Source of the DNA: Parcubacteria group bacterium GW2011_GWC1_45_14
GTDB lineage: Bacteria; Patescibacteriota; Minisyncoccia; Moranbacterales; GWC2-37-73
Length of the DNA stretch: 46,983 nucleotides
Direction: 5' to 3'
NCBI GenBank assembly: GCA_001001345.1
Contig: LCKI01000004.1
Span: 1 to 46,983 of the forward strand
Shown here in pieces: positions 16,193 through 25,128 of the stretch (positions are counted from its first letter, which is position 1; every line of letters begins with the position of its first letter). The notes under the pieces are model-generated. The model searched no databases. It was not told the DNA's origin and saw nothing but the letters and a program-made list of their open reading frames with translations. The position numbers and the translations under genes were made by a program.

Positions 16193-16399
16193 ATGCCGAA
16201 GATGAAGACTAAGAAGTCAGTTTCAAAAAAATTCAAGATAACGAAAAACAAGAAGGTCCTGCGAAGGTCGACCGGACAGAACCATTACAACTCGAAAGAG
16301 AGCGGAGACGTGACCAGATCGAAAAAGAAGGACCAGAGGCTTTTCAAGGGAGACGAGAAGAATGTCATCAAGGCCCTGCCCTACCAGATAAACAAGTAA
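16193..16399 (+). CDS. rpmI: Large ribosomal subunit protein bL35
   Basis: 68 aa, basic, with the family start MPKMKTKKSVSKKFKITKNKKVLRR and the middle motif QNHYNSKES. It lies 31 bp after infC and 75 bp before rplT, the classic conserved order. The sequence before the ATG has no SD. Confidence 0.95.
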   Translation: MPKMKTKKSVSKKFKITKNKKVLRRSTGQNHYNSKESGDVTRSKKKDQRLFKGDEKNVIKALPYQINK

Positions 16400-16474
16400 T
16401 TTCAATAAATTTAAACAGGTAAATTGCAGGCAGCATATTCCTCGACAATTTAAACGGTTTAAGGATTCAATATT

Positions 16475-16819
16475 ATGGCGAGAGTGAAAAGAGGCGTGAT
16501 GGCCTCCAAGAGAAGAAAGAACGTTTTAAAAATGGCAAAAGGATTCAAATGGAGAAGGAAGTCCACTTTCCGAGCAGCCAAGGAAGCCCTCCTCAAAGCT
16601 GGAAAATACGCCCACAGAGACAGGAGAGCCAAGAAGAGAACGAACAGGAGGCTTTGGATTATCAGACTCAACAATGCCGTGAGACTGCTTGATCTGACTT
16701 ACAGCAAATTCATCAATATACTTAAGGACAAAAAGATCGAAATCGACAGAAAAGTGCTTTCCCAGATGGCCGCTGAAAATCCTGAAGTATTCCAGAAATT
16801 GGTAGAGAAGGTCAAATAA
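16475..16819 (+). CDS. rplT: Large ribosomal subunit protein bL20
   Basis: 114 aa, typical length. The basic N-terminal extension MARVKRGVMASKRRKNVLKMAKGFKWRRK and the RDRRAKKRTNRRLWIIRLNNAVRLLDLTYSKFINILKD core are diagnostic. bL20 is needed for early 50S assembly and in many bacteria represses the infC operon. It is the last gene of the infC-rpmI-rplT operon and is followed at once by a terminator. Confidence 0.97.
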   Translation: MARVKRGVMASKRRKNVLKMAKGFKWRRKSTFRAAKEALLKAGKYAHRDRRAKKRTNRRLWIIRLNNAVRLLDLTYSKFINILKDKKIEIDRKVLSQMAAENPEVFQKLVEKVK

Positions 16820-16837
16820 AAAAACTTTCTTTCCTTG

Positions 16838-16867
16838 AAAAAATCCCGCTGCTTGGCGGGATTTTTG
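16838..16867 (+). terminator. Terminator of the infC-rpmI-rplT operon
   Basis: Stem AAATCCCGC / GCGGGATTT with a 6-nt loop followed by a T-run, 20 bp after the rplT stop. Convergent VanZ transcription may also stop here. Confidence 0.92.
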
Positions 16868-16897
16868 TTATGACCAAAAAATGATATGTGCGCGGAA

Positions 16898-17305
16898 TCA
16901 GATATGCGTTCCTAGTTTTTTCCTTTTTCCGTGCTCGACGGCCCAGAATATTCCCGTCCCAAGAAGTATTCCAAGGAGGTCTATCAATATATCACTCACC
17001 TTCCCGCTCCGGCCGAAGACGAAAAGTTGGTGAACCTCATCAGAAACCGCATATATGAAAGACGCGAAAATAGCCCAGTAATAACAATGATTGTCCTCAT
17101 CCTTGTGGTATATCCAAAAAACCCTTGTCCAAAGGATCGCCAATACCGCGTATTCGAAAATATGCGCGGCTTTTCTTTCCAGAAAAAACCAGAGGTCGTA
17201 CCCCGCCTCCCCGCTTCCCGGCATGGCTGATAAGGAGAAAATCGTGAGACTCCAGATAAGGAGCGGCAAGAAATAAAAAAATATCTTGTTAACCAGCAGT
17301 AACAT
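16898..17305 (-). CDS. VanZ-like membrane protein
   Basis: 135 aa with four predicted TM segments: IFFYFLPLLIWSLTIFSLS, FEYAVLAILWTRVFWIY, HCYYWAIFASFIYAVSDE and ILIDLLGILLGTGIFWAV. Conserved VanZ points are the ERKAAHIFEYAVL helix and SDEVHQLFVFGRSGKVSDILIDLLG. The family is named after a teicoplanin-resistance accessory gene, but most members have unknown roles. Its start lies one base after the stop of a 34-aa ORF (17307-17411), so the two are probably coupled. Confidence 0.88.
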   Translation of the reverse strand: MLLLVNKIFFYFLPLLIWSLTIFSLSAMPGSGEAGYDLWFFLERKAAHIFEYAVLAILWTRVFWIYHKDEDNHCYYWAIFASFIYAVSDEVHQLFVFGRSGKVSDILIDLLGILLGTGIFWAVEHGKRKKLGTHI

Positions 17306-17306
17306 A

Positions 17307-17411
17307 TCATTTTTTCCTGTTAACGAATTCCCTCGTCAATCTGGAAAAAGCCACGAAGGGCAACCAGATCCATAAGGTTTTTTTGAGAAATTTTTCAATT
17401 ATATCATTCAT
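17307..17411 (-). CDS. Small 34-aa membrane-type protein coupled to VanZ
   Basis: This ORF is too short for the track. It reads MNDIIEKFLKKTLWIWLPF and continues through VAFSRLTREF to a basic end, NRKK. That gives an amphipathic N-terminal helix, a short hydrophobic WIWLPFVAF core and a positively charged tail, typical of a small membrane protein. Its TGA lies one base before the VanZ ATG (TGATATG). I base the call on sequence character and tight coupling, not on a known family. Confidence 0.55.
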   Translation of the reverse strand: MNDIIEKFLKKTLWIWLPFVAFSRLTREFVNRKK

Positions 17412-17496
17412 AATTTTTTCCGCTTATATAAATTGCTTTTTAATATTACGCCAGATGCAGGTTTACGCAATGGATCGTCGCACCTTCGTGCTCCTT

Positions 17497-17555
17497 GAAA
17501 CCTCGCGGTTTCAATACTTCCACCACGGGAAAACTCCCGTTTTCCCGACCCCTTT
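17497..17555. repeat. Two-hairpin dispersed repeat, copy 2
   Basis: Stems GAAACC-TCGC-GGTTTC and GGGAAAAC-TCCC-GTTTTCCC are separated by AATACTTCCACCAC and followed by GACCCCTTT. It aligns with 2781-2840. The stem bases differ between copies in a compensatory way. It lies 11 bp after the HAD gene's stop. Confidence 0.75.
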
Positions 17556-17565
17556 CCCATCAAAG

Positions 17566-18276
17566 CTACAGTGGGACGCTGCACATTGATACCTCATACA
17601 CCACGTCTTTTTTCTCCACCACTATCCTCCATCCTTTTTTCTGAGCGACTTCCTTGAGATTCTCATTGGGATTGAAAGCTATCGGATATTCCACCAGATC
17701 CAGGAAGCTGGCATCCGATTCCGTGTCGCCTATTCCATATGAACCCTCCAGCGTCAAGTTGTTTTCCTTCGCGTATCTTTTCACAACGTCGCCTTTGTTC
17801 TTAATAGGCTCGGCCTCATATCCCCCGGTGTACACATCCCCGTTCGTTTCATAAATGCTCCCAAAAACTTTGTCGAAATTCAAATGTTTCTTGTTGTACT
17901 CCTCGACGATTTCAATAGGGGAACCGGAAATGGCAATAATGTGATATCCCTCCCTTTTAAGTTTCCTGATCAGGTCCTCCGCGAAAATATAAGTCCTGTC
18001 CTTATGGAACGATATGACCATCTCGCTGGCCCTGACAACGTCCTCCCTTTTGCATCCCTTGATATGCTTTTCAAAGAGATCCACCAATCCGAGCCTGTAC
18101 GATTCATATGTCCCCTTGTGCTCGAGCCAATTGGTATAGAGAAGCACTATCTGATCCCTGACTTTTCTTGGAAATACGTTTATCCAGGAGAGTTCATTGA
18201 TGAGTTCGAAATGCAAATTCTTACGGAATATCGTCCCGTCTATATCAAAAACCGCCAGTTTTTTTTGTTCAGTCAT
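17566..18276 (-). CDS. HAD-superfamily phosphatase (subfamily IB, SerB-like)
   Basis: 236 aa. Motif I is VFDIDGTIFRK (nucleophile and acid Asp), motif II is IIAISGSPIEIVEEY, the motif III lysine lies around PIKNKGDVVKRYAKE, and motif IV is YGIGDTESDASFL. A helical cap occupies about residues 20-95. This layout matches the IB group that includes phosphoserine phosphatase and lipid-phosphate phosphatases, and the substrate cannot be read from sequence. An AAAAGGAG SD lies 5 nt before the ATG. It follows the histidine kinase gene by 33 bp and may belong to its operon. Confidence 0.9.
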   Translation of the reverse strand: MTEQKKLAVFDIDGTIFRKNLHFELINELSWINVFPRKVRDQIVLLYTNWLEHKGTYESYRLGLVDLFEKHIKGCKREDVVRASEMVISFHKDRTYIFAEDLIRKLKREGYHIIAISGSPIEIVEEYNKKHLNFDKVFGSIYETNGDVYTGGYEAEPIKNKGDVVKRYAKENNLTLEGSYGIGDTESDASFLDLVEYPIAFNPNENLKEVAQKKGWRIVVEKKDVVYEVSMCSVPL

Positions 18277-18309
18277 GATGCTCCTTTTTATTTACTTCTT
18301 ATATTGGCA

Positions 18310-19656
18310 TTATACCTTTTTCAACTTCAAAGTGAAATGGGATCCGACACCTTCGATGCTCTCGACCGTAAGGTCCCCTCCTATCTTCAAGGCTATCTCC
18401 CTTGAAATCCAAAGCCCCAAACCGGTGCCTGAAATTTTTGAAGTCTCCGCGCTTTTTATTCTATAAAATTTAGAGAAGAGATTTTTCATATTTTCGGCCG
18501 ACATGCCCATTCCTGTGTCAGCCACAGTTACGTACGCGAATTTACTATCCTGCTTGCTTTTTATCTCCACTTTTCCGGAAGGAGTGTATTTTATAGCGTT
18601 ACTTAAGAGATTTACCAGCACCTGCTTGACTCTCTCAGGATCGGCACTGACGACTAGCGCATCTTCCGCTCCATTGATGAGCTCCAGATTTTTCTGTTGC
18701 GCCGTTATCTTCATCTCATCGGCGATACCTTTTATTATGGCACTCAGTTCAATATTCTCCAGATTGATAGGCATCCTATTTTGTTCCAACCTGGAAACCT
18801 CCAGAAGGTCCTCAACCAGATCCCGAAGCCGGGTCGCGGATATATCCATGTTCTCAAGGTAACGGCGCTGGTTCCTTATTTCCTCCGAATCAGGCTTCCC
18901 CAGCAAATTGTTATCAAGCAGGCTTATATATCCCTTGATAGCAGTCAACGGACTTTTCAACTCATGGCTGGCCATGGAAATAAAGTCGTCTTTCATCTTA
19001 TCTATCTCTTCCAACTTCGTCGCTTTGAGTTCGTACTTAAAAAGTCTGGCATGATTCATCACCAGCAGAAGAACGATTACCAAAGAGGCTATGGCGACGA
19101 AATACACCCTGTCTATGATCCCCTGCACGAATTTGTCATGCTCGGACAAAGACAGCCGGAAAAGAGCTATTCCTTTTTTATTCCCTTCATCATCCCTGAT
19201 CACGTCGCCGATATTCCAGAACCGCCCTTGGCCGTCATGATCCAAAAAAGCTATCGCTTCCCCCTTGCTCCATAAAATAGCATACAGCGTATTTTGATTC
19301 TCGATATTTGCACTATCCCCGGTCATGGCGACAATTGAAAATTCCCCACCACCTTCTCCGGGTTTCAATATGGCGATATCTTTTATTTCGGAATCCTGGC
19401 TTTTTATAGCCTCTATCTTTGACTGGAGATATTCATCGTCCTCCATAAGATCAGCACCAAAGACCCTTAGAACATTCTCAGCCAAGAGCGCTTTGCTTTG
19501 AAGGAGCTTGTCCGTAGAACTTTCGAACTTCCTCAAGGAATAATAACTGTTGAAAAATATTATCGCAGTCACAGCGACGATCAAAACAAAAGAGTACAAA
19601 ATCGTCGGATTTTTTCTGATGAAACCTATTCCCCTGCTAATCAAATCCTTTATCAT
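18310..19656 (-). CDS. Membrane sensor histidine kinase
   Basis: 448 aa. Two TM helices (about residues 18-37 and 184-200) enclose an extracytoplasmic sensor domain of about 145 aa that resembles a PAS/Cache-like fold ([29 protein letters not shown]). A short linker leads to the HisKA H-box [19 protein letters not shown] (His at about 231), then the N-box [10 protein letters not shown]1 VADTGMGM, F-box LFSKFYR and G2 GTGLGLWIS. All ATPase boxes are intact. Its ATG overlaps the stop of the TSP3-repeat surface protein (ATGA), so the two are translated together. No response regulator follows. Confidence 0.95.
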   Translation of the reverse strand: MIKDLISRGIGFIRKNPTILYSFVLIVAVTAIIFFNSYYSLRKFESSTDKLLQSKALLAENVLRVFGADLMEDDEYLQSKIEAIKSQDSEIKDIAILKPGEGGGEFSIVAMTGDSANIENQNTLYAILWSKGEAIAFLDHDGQGRFWNIGDVIRDDEGNKKGIALFRLSLSEHDKFVQGIIDRVYFVAIASLVIVLLLVMNHARLFKYELKATKLEEIDKMKDDFISMASHELKSPLTAIKGYISLLDNNLLGKPDSEEIRNQRRYLENMDISATRLRDLVEDLLEVSRLEQNRMPINLENIELSAIIKGIADEMKITAQQKNLELINGAEDALVVSADPERVKQVLVNLLSNAIKYTPSGKVEIKSKQDSKFAYVTVADTGMGMSAENMKNLFSKFYRIKSAETSKISGTGLGLWISREIALKIGGDLTVESIEGVGSHFTLKLKKV

Positions 19657-21155
19657 ACGGCGTGTTTATGATTAATTATTCCCACTACAGCCAACGCTAT
19701 GCTTAAAAATATCACCACCGCAAGGAAGGAGAAAATCATGAAATTGTTTTTGGATTTTTGCACGGGCGACTGGTTCTTGATCACCTCCTGCGCTTGAACG
19801 CCGGATATGACCGTTGCCGCTTCAGCCGTTTTGACGAACCTCAGCGGTTCGCTTTTGCCGGCTATTTTACCGGTGCTGTCGGTTACTGCCACGTATGCTT
19901 CATGCTCTCCATCCTCCAGTTGCTTGTCCAATTCATATATCCAATTTCCGTCGGCATCAGTCTTCACGGTCACCACGATAGGATCACTGAAAATATATAT
20001 CGTCACAAAAGAGTTCGGGAGGCCCTTTCCACTAAGCGACAACGCCTTGTTTCCCGTATCCTTTTGGGCCAATTCGACGTTGCTTATGAAATATTCCTTT
20101 TTTATTTCACCTTTTTCTCTTGGATCTTCGAAAACGATCTTGTCGCTTCCATCTCCCGCTGAAAACTTAAGCGGATCGAAACCCTTTCCGATCTCATCCC
20201 CGTCAGAAAATCCATCCTTGTCCGTATCAGGATTTTTGGGATCAGTTCCTAGGCGGACTTCTTCGCCGTCAGAAATTCCGTCTTTGTCGGTATCAGCGGA
20301 TTCCGGATTCGTTCCCAGGTAAATTTCCCTTTCTTTACTCAGTCCGTCGCCATCCAGATCTTCCCTTAGGCTATAATCATAGGAGGGCTGGACAGCTGGA
20401 GCGGTTACATCGGAAGTTGCGACTTGAGTATCGTTGTTTTTATACCCAGCATCAGTCGTATTTTCAATTGGAACTGAAGACGTGGCGCCATTGTCGGTCG
20501 TCGAGGTGCCCTCCTGCCGCAATGCGGCAGGAAAAATATCCAAATAATAATCTGAACCGCTTTTATATTTCCCATCCCAACCGATTGTCACTTCGGCTAC
20601 GAAATAATACCTGCCGTTCAAGGATTCCGACAAGGTGTCGACATAAAAATCACATGTTCCCAGAGACTGTTTGCAGCCTTGGAAAACACCTATACTTTTG
20701 GATCCGGAAGATCCGTCCTTGCTGACAAATAATTCGGCAGCATTCGCATTCGGAGAATAAACGCTTACATACATATAATTCGCCGTTATCTTCGAGCCGC
20801 TCGATGGAAAGCTTATTTTCACTGTCTTATCAATATCTTCGTATTGGGTTGGAGCCGTCTGGGTCGCCATTTTCGCGCCGCACTGCACCGGATTAAATCC
20901 GGAAACGTAACAACTCCATTTCCATCCATCGGTCGTACTGGTGAATCCCGTCGCCATCCCGCTTAAACAGAGAGCATCACTGCTGGGAGCGACGGCAAGA
21001 ACGCCCCCATTGTCCTTTCCGCACTCCGGAGGAGCTGATATCGTAGCGCTATTCGTAAGGGTCTCGGCCAAAAGCTGACCTGCCAAAAGAAAACTGGCTA
21101 TTCCCAAAAATCCCATGCCAATTAAAAATAACGCGTGACGTTTTAAAGTGTTCAT
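19653..21155 (-). CDS. Surface protein with Ca-binding TSP3 repeats, membrane anchored
   Basis: 500 aa. An N-terminal signal/TM (about residues 8-30, ending AGQLLAETL) leads to an exported region with Cys pairs (ECGKDN, ALCLSGM, WSCYVSG, VQCGA). A beta-sandwich-like domain follows (about 100-220). Three thrombospondin-type-3/calcium motifs then lie at about 265-330 ([34 protein letters not shown]). After that comes a bacterial Ig-like domain ([18 protein letters not shown] ... [11 protein letters not shown]) and a C-terminal TM ([22 protein letters not shown]). Both ends are thus membrane-linked. It is translationally coupled to the downstream histidine kinase, which suggests a surface sensor or ligand partner; that role is an inference. 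Confidence 0.75.
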   Translation of the reverse strand: MNTLKRHALFLIGMGFLGIASFLLAGQLLAETLTNSATISAPPECGKDNGGVLAVAPSSDALCLSGMATGFTSTTDGWKWSCYVSGFNPVQCGAKMATQTAPTQYEDIDKTVKISFPSSGSKITANYMYVSVYSPNANAAELFVSKDGSSGSKSIGVFQGCKQSLGTCDFYVDTLSESLNGRYYFVAEVTIGWDGKYKSGSDYYLDIFPAALRQEGTSTTDNGATSSVPIENTTDAGYKNNDTQVATSDVTAPAVQPSYDYSLREDLDGDGLSKEREIYLGTNPESADTDKDGISDGEEVRLGTDPKNPDTDKDGFSDGDEIGKGFDPLKFSAGDGSDKIVFEDPREKGEIKKEYFISNVELAQKDTGNKALSLSGKGLPNSFVTIYIFSDPIVVTVKTDADGNWIYELDKQLEDGEHEAYVAVTDSTGKIAGKSEPLRFVKTAEAATVISGVQAQEVIKNQSPVQKSKNNFMIFSFLAVVIFLSIALAVVGIINHKHAV

Positions 21156-21181
21156 TTTTTATTTTTTTAAAAAAATCCCTT

Positions 21182-21667
21182 TTATTTAATCTTACCGCAT
21201 ATTTCATAAGCGACAACTCCGAACGCCACCGAAACATTCAGAGATTTCTTCTTTCCTCTCATGGGAATTTCAACAATGGCGTCGCATTTTTTCAAAATCC
21301 GTTTGTCTATTCCCTTAGGCTCGTTGCCGACAATCAGCGCCACGTCGGATTGCGGGACAAACCTTCCATAATCGATACTTTCTTCATCCTGCTCAAGCGC
21401 TACTATTTTCACACCTTCCTTTTTTAATTTTTCCAATAATTTTCCGATTGAAACAGCTTTCTCCCATTCGACATTTTTTTCCGCTCCCAGAGCCGTCTTA
21501 GCGATCATTTTCTGCGCGTCCGTGAGATAAGGGGCGTTTTCCTTGGCCGGAGAAGGAGAATAGCCGGTGAGATAAATCTTTGCCGCCCCTACGCCGTCTG
21601 CGGTGCGGAATATCGAGCCTATATTGTGCGCGCTTCTTATGTTGTGAGCTATGACGATGAGTTTCAT
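21182..21667 (-). CDS. SpoU/TrmH-family RNA 2'-O-ribose methyltransferase
   Basis: 161 aa SPOUT-class enzyme. Motif 1 HNIRSAHNIGSIFRTADGVGA is at the start, motif 2 is ALIVGNEPKGIDKRILKKCD, and motif 3, which forms the SAM-binding knot, is VEIPMRGKKKSLNVSVAFGVVAYEI. The length matches the short single-domain members that methylate tRNA (TrmL/TrmH-like), but the target nucleotide is not determinable. It lies 26 bp upstream of the TSP3-repeat protein on the same strand. Confidence 0.92.
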   Translation of the reverse strand: MKLIVIAHNIRSAHNIGSIFRTADGVGAAKIYLTGYSPSPAKENAPYLTDAQKMIAKTALGAEKNVEWEKAVSIGKLLEKLKKEGVKIVALEQDEESIDYGRFVPQSDVALIVGNEPKGIDKRILKKCDAIVEIPMRGKKKSLNVSVAFGVVAYEICGKIK

Positions 21668-21693
21668 TATCAGTTACTAATTATCAATTATCA

Positions 21694-21786
21694 GGCTCGC
21701 GCGTTTGACTGAAGAAGACGATGAGTATTTGCGCTTCGGCGCATAGAGGCTCGTCGGAATCTGAAGGCAAATGCGCGAGTCTTCAG
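21694..21786. repeat. Palindromic intergenic element
   Basis: Outer arms GGCTCGCGCGTTTG and CAAATGCGCGAGTC are nearly complementary, an inner hairpin is TTTGCGC-TTCG-GCGCATA, and CTGAAGA/TCTTCAG adds a third arm. It fills the gap between the L,D-transpeptidase and the methyltransferase. It resembles no other element in the window in sequence. Confidence 0.5.
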
Positions 21787-21808
21787 AATTACGACATCCT
21801 TCTTGCCG

Positions 21809-22924
21809 TCACTTATGAATAATCACGGGGGTCCCTATTTCAGCCCAATCATATATCTTTCCGGCTGAACCGGTTCCGAGCCTCACGCATCCGTGTGAAA
21901 CGGGAATTCCCAAATGGTTCGCTCCTTCCTTATACCCTCCTGGCCATTCCGGGAGCTCATGGATACCATATTCTCCAGAAGGGGTTATCGCCATCCAATA
22001 AGGCATAAACAAGCTGTATTTTTTTGACCAAGGCTTGAGAGCCTTGTTCTCAATCTTGAAAGATCCCTCTGGGGTGTCCATTCCTGCTTTTCCCGAGGAA
22101 ATCAAATAGGTTTCCACAATCTTTCCATTTTCAAAAATAACCATGACCTGACTCTTGAGATTTATATCTATATATCTCCCCTCTGCGATCCTTGGCTCCG
22201 TATAGTTTTTCGCCTGGGAAAGCCTGACCGTGATGTCCTTGTCCCAATTTTTCAATTCCTCCGGCTTGGTTTCAAAATATGATTCGAATGTTTTTTCATA
22301 ATCCTCCTCTGGAGAATTCTCATGTTTTACATATATTTTCACGTCGTATCGCTTCCCCTTCTGAAGATTCCCTTTCGACAATATCTTCACGCTGGTTTTC
22401 TGCTCATTCAATTGAGAAACGAACTCCCCCATCGGATCGATTACAAATTTCACATTGAAACCGTCCAGAGGTCTGTCAAAATTCACGGAAATAGGATCTT
22501 CTATATCGATAAGCACGTTTTTTTCTCCTTCTGAAGGGACAATGGAAACCACCTCCGGATAACCCTCGGTTTGAAAATCGACGCTTCCACGAAAACCGAT
22601 CCCGAAAATATTACGCCCATTGTTTATATTCAAAGAATATTTGGTGTCCCGTTTCCAGTTTCCATTGGGAACAAGGGCAAAGGAATCATTCCCATCGGAC
22701 CACCTCAGGGAAAAATCTTTCGCAGGCTCCATTTTTAAGGACTCTTCCACGCTTCCAGGGGAAACTCTTCCGGAAAAATTAAATGTTATTTCTTCGTCCA
22801 GCTTCACATTTTCATTTTTGGAAAGCGAAACCTTTGTTTCCAAAAACTCCGTATTGCTTTTGACGTAATTGAATATTCCAAATAGCCCCAATCCCGAAAA
22901 AAGGACCATCAAAAAAATCTCCAT
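21809..22924 (-). CDS. L,D-transpeptidase (YkuD) with Ig-like N-terminal domains
   Basis: Cross-links peptidoglycan stems or attaches proteins to the wall, outside the membrane. I prefer the ATG at 22924 (MEIFLMVLFSGLGLFGIF), preceded by AAGAGG at good spacing, over the GTG at 22960. An N-terminal TM anchor is followed by two SbsA/Big_5-like Ig domains (KNENVKLDEEITFNFSGRVSPGSVEESL; VLIDIEDPISVNFDRPL), then the YkuD domain from ARYIDINLKSQ-like GRYIDINLKSQ to the end. The catalytic motif HLGIPVSHGCVRLGTGSAG contains His and Cys, and MPYWMAI and GIHEL are conserved. Length from this start is about 371 aa. Confidence 0.93.
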   Translation of the reverse strand: MEIFLMVLFSGLGLFGIFNYVKSNTEFLETKVSLSKNENVKLDEEITFNFSGRVSPGSVEESLKMEPAKDFSLRWSDGNDSFALVPNGNWKRDTKYSLNINNGRNIFGIGFRGSVDFQTEGYPEVVSIVPSEGEKNVLIDIEDPISVNFDRPLDGFNVKFVIDPMGEFVSQLNEQKTSVKILSKGNLQKGKRYDVKIYVKHENSPEEDYEKTFESYFETKPEELKNWDKDITVRLSQAKNYTEPRIAEGRYIDINLKSQVMVIFENGKIVETYLISSGKAGMDTPEGSFKIENKALKPWSKKYSLFMPYWMAITPSGEYGIHELPEWPGGYKEGANHLGIPVSHGCVRLGTGSAGKIYDWAEIGTPVIIHK

Positions 22925-22978
22925 GCAAACCCTCTTAATATGCTGCGCTGAATACTCCACCGTAATTAGAAACCTTCC

Positions 22979-23989
22979 TTAGTTATATAGGATTTTGGCT
23001 TGATCCCAGACTTCCGGATGATCTTGGGTGGCTTTTAGCCAATACCACCATTCCACTCCCCATACGTAGATATCCGTTATGCCGGTTTTTCTGGCGTATT
23101 CAATGTTGTCCTTGAGCTTGGAGGCGTTCATGGATTCAAACTGCCTTTTCAAGGGAAATCCAGTCGTCCATCCTTCTATCCATGGCTCTCCCTGAAGTTC
23201 TATTACCGAAACGTTCTTTTGGCCGACCAGCGTCCCGACCATCGCTTTTTTTATCTTGAAAAAATTAGGCCCGAGAGGATATTTCCAAAAACCGTATTTT
23301 TCAGTGAAAACTTCCCGATACATGGTAGTTCCGAAATGATCACCCCTTTTGGCTGCCCGAAGCCAGATACTCAGCTCCCCGCTATCGGTAAGCATGATAC
23401 CTTTCTCAGGATCAATTCTCCTGACCATCTCAATTTCCTTGTCTAAAAGTTCCACGTCCAAGGGAGGACAAATGCCGAATCCCAAAAAAGGCTCGTTTTC
23501 AACCTGCCAGATGGAAATGGCGGGATGATCCTTGTATCTGAAAACCGTGGTCTCCACGAAACTCAGCAATTTTTCCTTTCTCTTGGCATCATCTTCCTTG
23601 GCCCACTGCGGTATATGGCATTCCGGCCAACGTGGAACCTTTTGCCCAACAGCCAGAACTATTTCAGCATTCCTTTTGCCAGCTTCGTCCAATTGCCAGT
23701 CCAACTCGGAAAAATCATATTGTCCTTCGGTTTTTTCCACCAAATCCCAATAAGCGGCGATGCGGATCTTTTTCACTCCCAAATCATCCATGGTTGCCAA
23801 ATAGGCCTCCTTCCAATCAAGGCCGATATCCTGCGCATAGCGCGAAGAAAAGGTCACTCCCAAATTAGCCTCCTGCTCGGGAAGAGCGACGGGAAGATTG
23901 AAATAGGCGAATATGCAAAGCGCCAAAGTGGTCAATCCGGCGAATAATAACGCGAGTGTCTTTACGACACGCCTCAGAACATTTTTCAT
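22979..23989 (-). CDS. Membrane-anchored glycoside hydrolase (clan GH-A, cellulase-like)
   Basis: 336 aa. An N-terminal TM (TLALLFAGLTTLALCIFAYF, about residues 11-30) precedes a TIM-barrel domain. The pattern LGVTFSSRYAQDIGLDWKEAY, IRIAAYWDLVEKTEGQYDFSELDWQLDEA and SIWQVENEPFLGFG places the acid/base Glu in the NEP motif, and VSVIELQGEPWIEG provides the likely nucleophile Glu. This two-Glu layout is that of clan GH-A enzymes such as GH5. The exact family and polysaccharide are unknown. The C-terminal ITDIYVWGVEWWYWLK closes the barrel. It lies 54 bp upstream of the L,D-transpeptidase start chosen here, consistent with a cell-wall or glycan role. Confidence 0.82.
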   Translation of the reverse strand: MKNVLRRVVKTLALLFAGLTTLALCIFAYFNLPVALPEQEANLGVTFSSRYAQDIGLDWKEAYLATMDDLGVKKIRIAAYWDLVEKTEGQYDFSELDWQLDEAGKRNAEIVLAVGQKVPRWPECHIPQWAKEDDAKRKEKLLSFVETTVFRYKDHPAISIWQVENEPFLGFGICPPLDVELLDKEIEMVRRIDPEKGIMLTDSGELSIWLRAAKRGDHFGTTMYREVFTEKYGFWKYPLGPNFFKIKKAMVGTLVGQKNVSVIELQGEPWIEGWTTGFPLKRQFESMNASKLKDNIEYARKTGITDIYVWGVEWWYWLKATQDHPEVWDQAKILYN

Positions 23990-24011
23990 AAATGAAATTT
24001 AAAATAATAAA

Positions 24012-24998
24012 TTAGGACGTCAAATAAAAAAATCCGGGACTATTGACCGAAAGCATCCAAAGGCCGACGCCTATGAACACTATCGCTAAAAATTTCTGCA
24101 TCCAATCGCTGAATTTTAATTTTTCCCGATAAATATGATGATGCCAAACAGAAAGCATCGAAACCAGAACCAAAACGAAAACGAATTGGATGCTTCCGAC
24201 GGCATTGACCGCTGAAACTGAGCCTCTGGAAATAGCCAGCACGATCAAAAACGACCCCGTGCCTGCCATTATCTTATTGGCCGTAAAAAGAGCTCCGGTA
24301 GAAGCGACCCTTCCCCTGGAGGATCCGCTCTGATCAAATGATTTCATTATTTGCTTTCGAAATACCGGGAAAAGCAAAAGACTCATGCCGGCCAAGAAGA
24401 ATCCGATCCTGTTCCACACGAAACCGTTAATAAAACCAGTTCCGTTGAAGACTTCCTTGAGAAGACCCAGGGATACGGCCTGGGAGACTCCTGATATTAC
24501 AGAATATCTGAAGCCCTTGAAAAGTTTCATATTATGAATAGGCAGATCAAAGGATATCAAAAAACCCCCGGAGGCCAAGATAAGTACCGCCACCACGCCC
24601 ATAACTCCCAACCTTTCATCTAAAAAAAGAAAGGCATAGACGACGGAAACCAGCGGGATGATCGTTCCGACCAAGGGTGCTACCCTGGAGATCTCATTTT
24701 CTTGGACCGCCCTATATAAAGCCAAAAGGCCGTAGATAAAAAATATCCCGGAAAAAATAGCATATGCGACTATACGTGTCCCCGGAAAAGAAAATCCGAA
24801 AGGGATGAAAGCTAGCGCGAACAAACTGAAAACGGAAACGTAAAAAGCATATACAGCCGGTTTGGAGATGCGCGAATGCAACAGATATTTATCCAGCACC
24901 GCAACCACTGCGATCAAAAGATATCCTCCGACTGCGATGGAGAGCCAATCAAAAGAAAGAAAAAAAATACTTATATCAGAAATGGAAAAAAGAGACAT
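24012..24998 (-). CDS. EamA/DMT-family transporter
   Basis: 328 aa with about ten TM helices in two EamA halves. The first half ends in the pattern ENEISRVAPLVGTIIPLVSVVYAFLFLDERLGVMGVVAVLILASGGFLI. The second carries FTANKIMAGTGSFLIVLAISRGSVSAVNAVGSIQFVFVLVLVSML, with the second-repeat signature altered. Such proteins export metabolites, and the substrate is unknown. The ATG at 24998 begins immediately at a hydrophobic helix. Confidence 0.88.
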   Translation of the reverse strand: MSLFSISDISIFFLSFDWLSIAVGGYLLIAVVAVLDKYLLHSRISKPAVYAFYVSVFSLFALAFIPFGFSFPGTRIVAYAIFSGIFFIYGLLALYRAVQENEISRVAPLVGTIIPLVSVVYAFLFLDERLGVMGVVAVLILASGGFLISFDLPIHNMKLFKGFRYSVISGVSQAVSLGLLKEVFNGTGFINGFVWNRIGFFLAGMSLLLFPVFRKQIMKSFDQSGSSRGRVASTGALFTANKIMAGTGSFLIVLAISRGSVSAVNAVGSIQFVFVLVLVSMLSVWHHHIYREKLKFSDWMQKFLAIVFIGVGLWMLSVNSPGFFYLTS

Positions 24999-25067
24999 TT
25001 TTGTTTTTGTTTATATGTGTTTCGCGTATCCGCGACTATGCCTATTTTACCCTAATTCGGGAATTTA

Positions 25068-25109
25068 AAAAAGTCCCTCCCAAGCCTATTCGGCTTAAAA
25101 GGGACTTTT
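25068..25109 (-). terminator. Terminator of lysozyme-like gene 1
   Basis: AAAAGTCCC / GGGACTTTT stem with an inner AAGCC/GGCTT hairpin and a T-run on the minus strand, 20 bp after the stop at 25129. Confidence 0.88.
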
Positions 25110-25128
25110 AGGAAATTTCAATCGCCCA

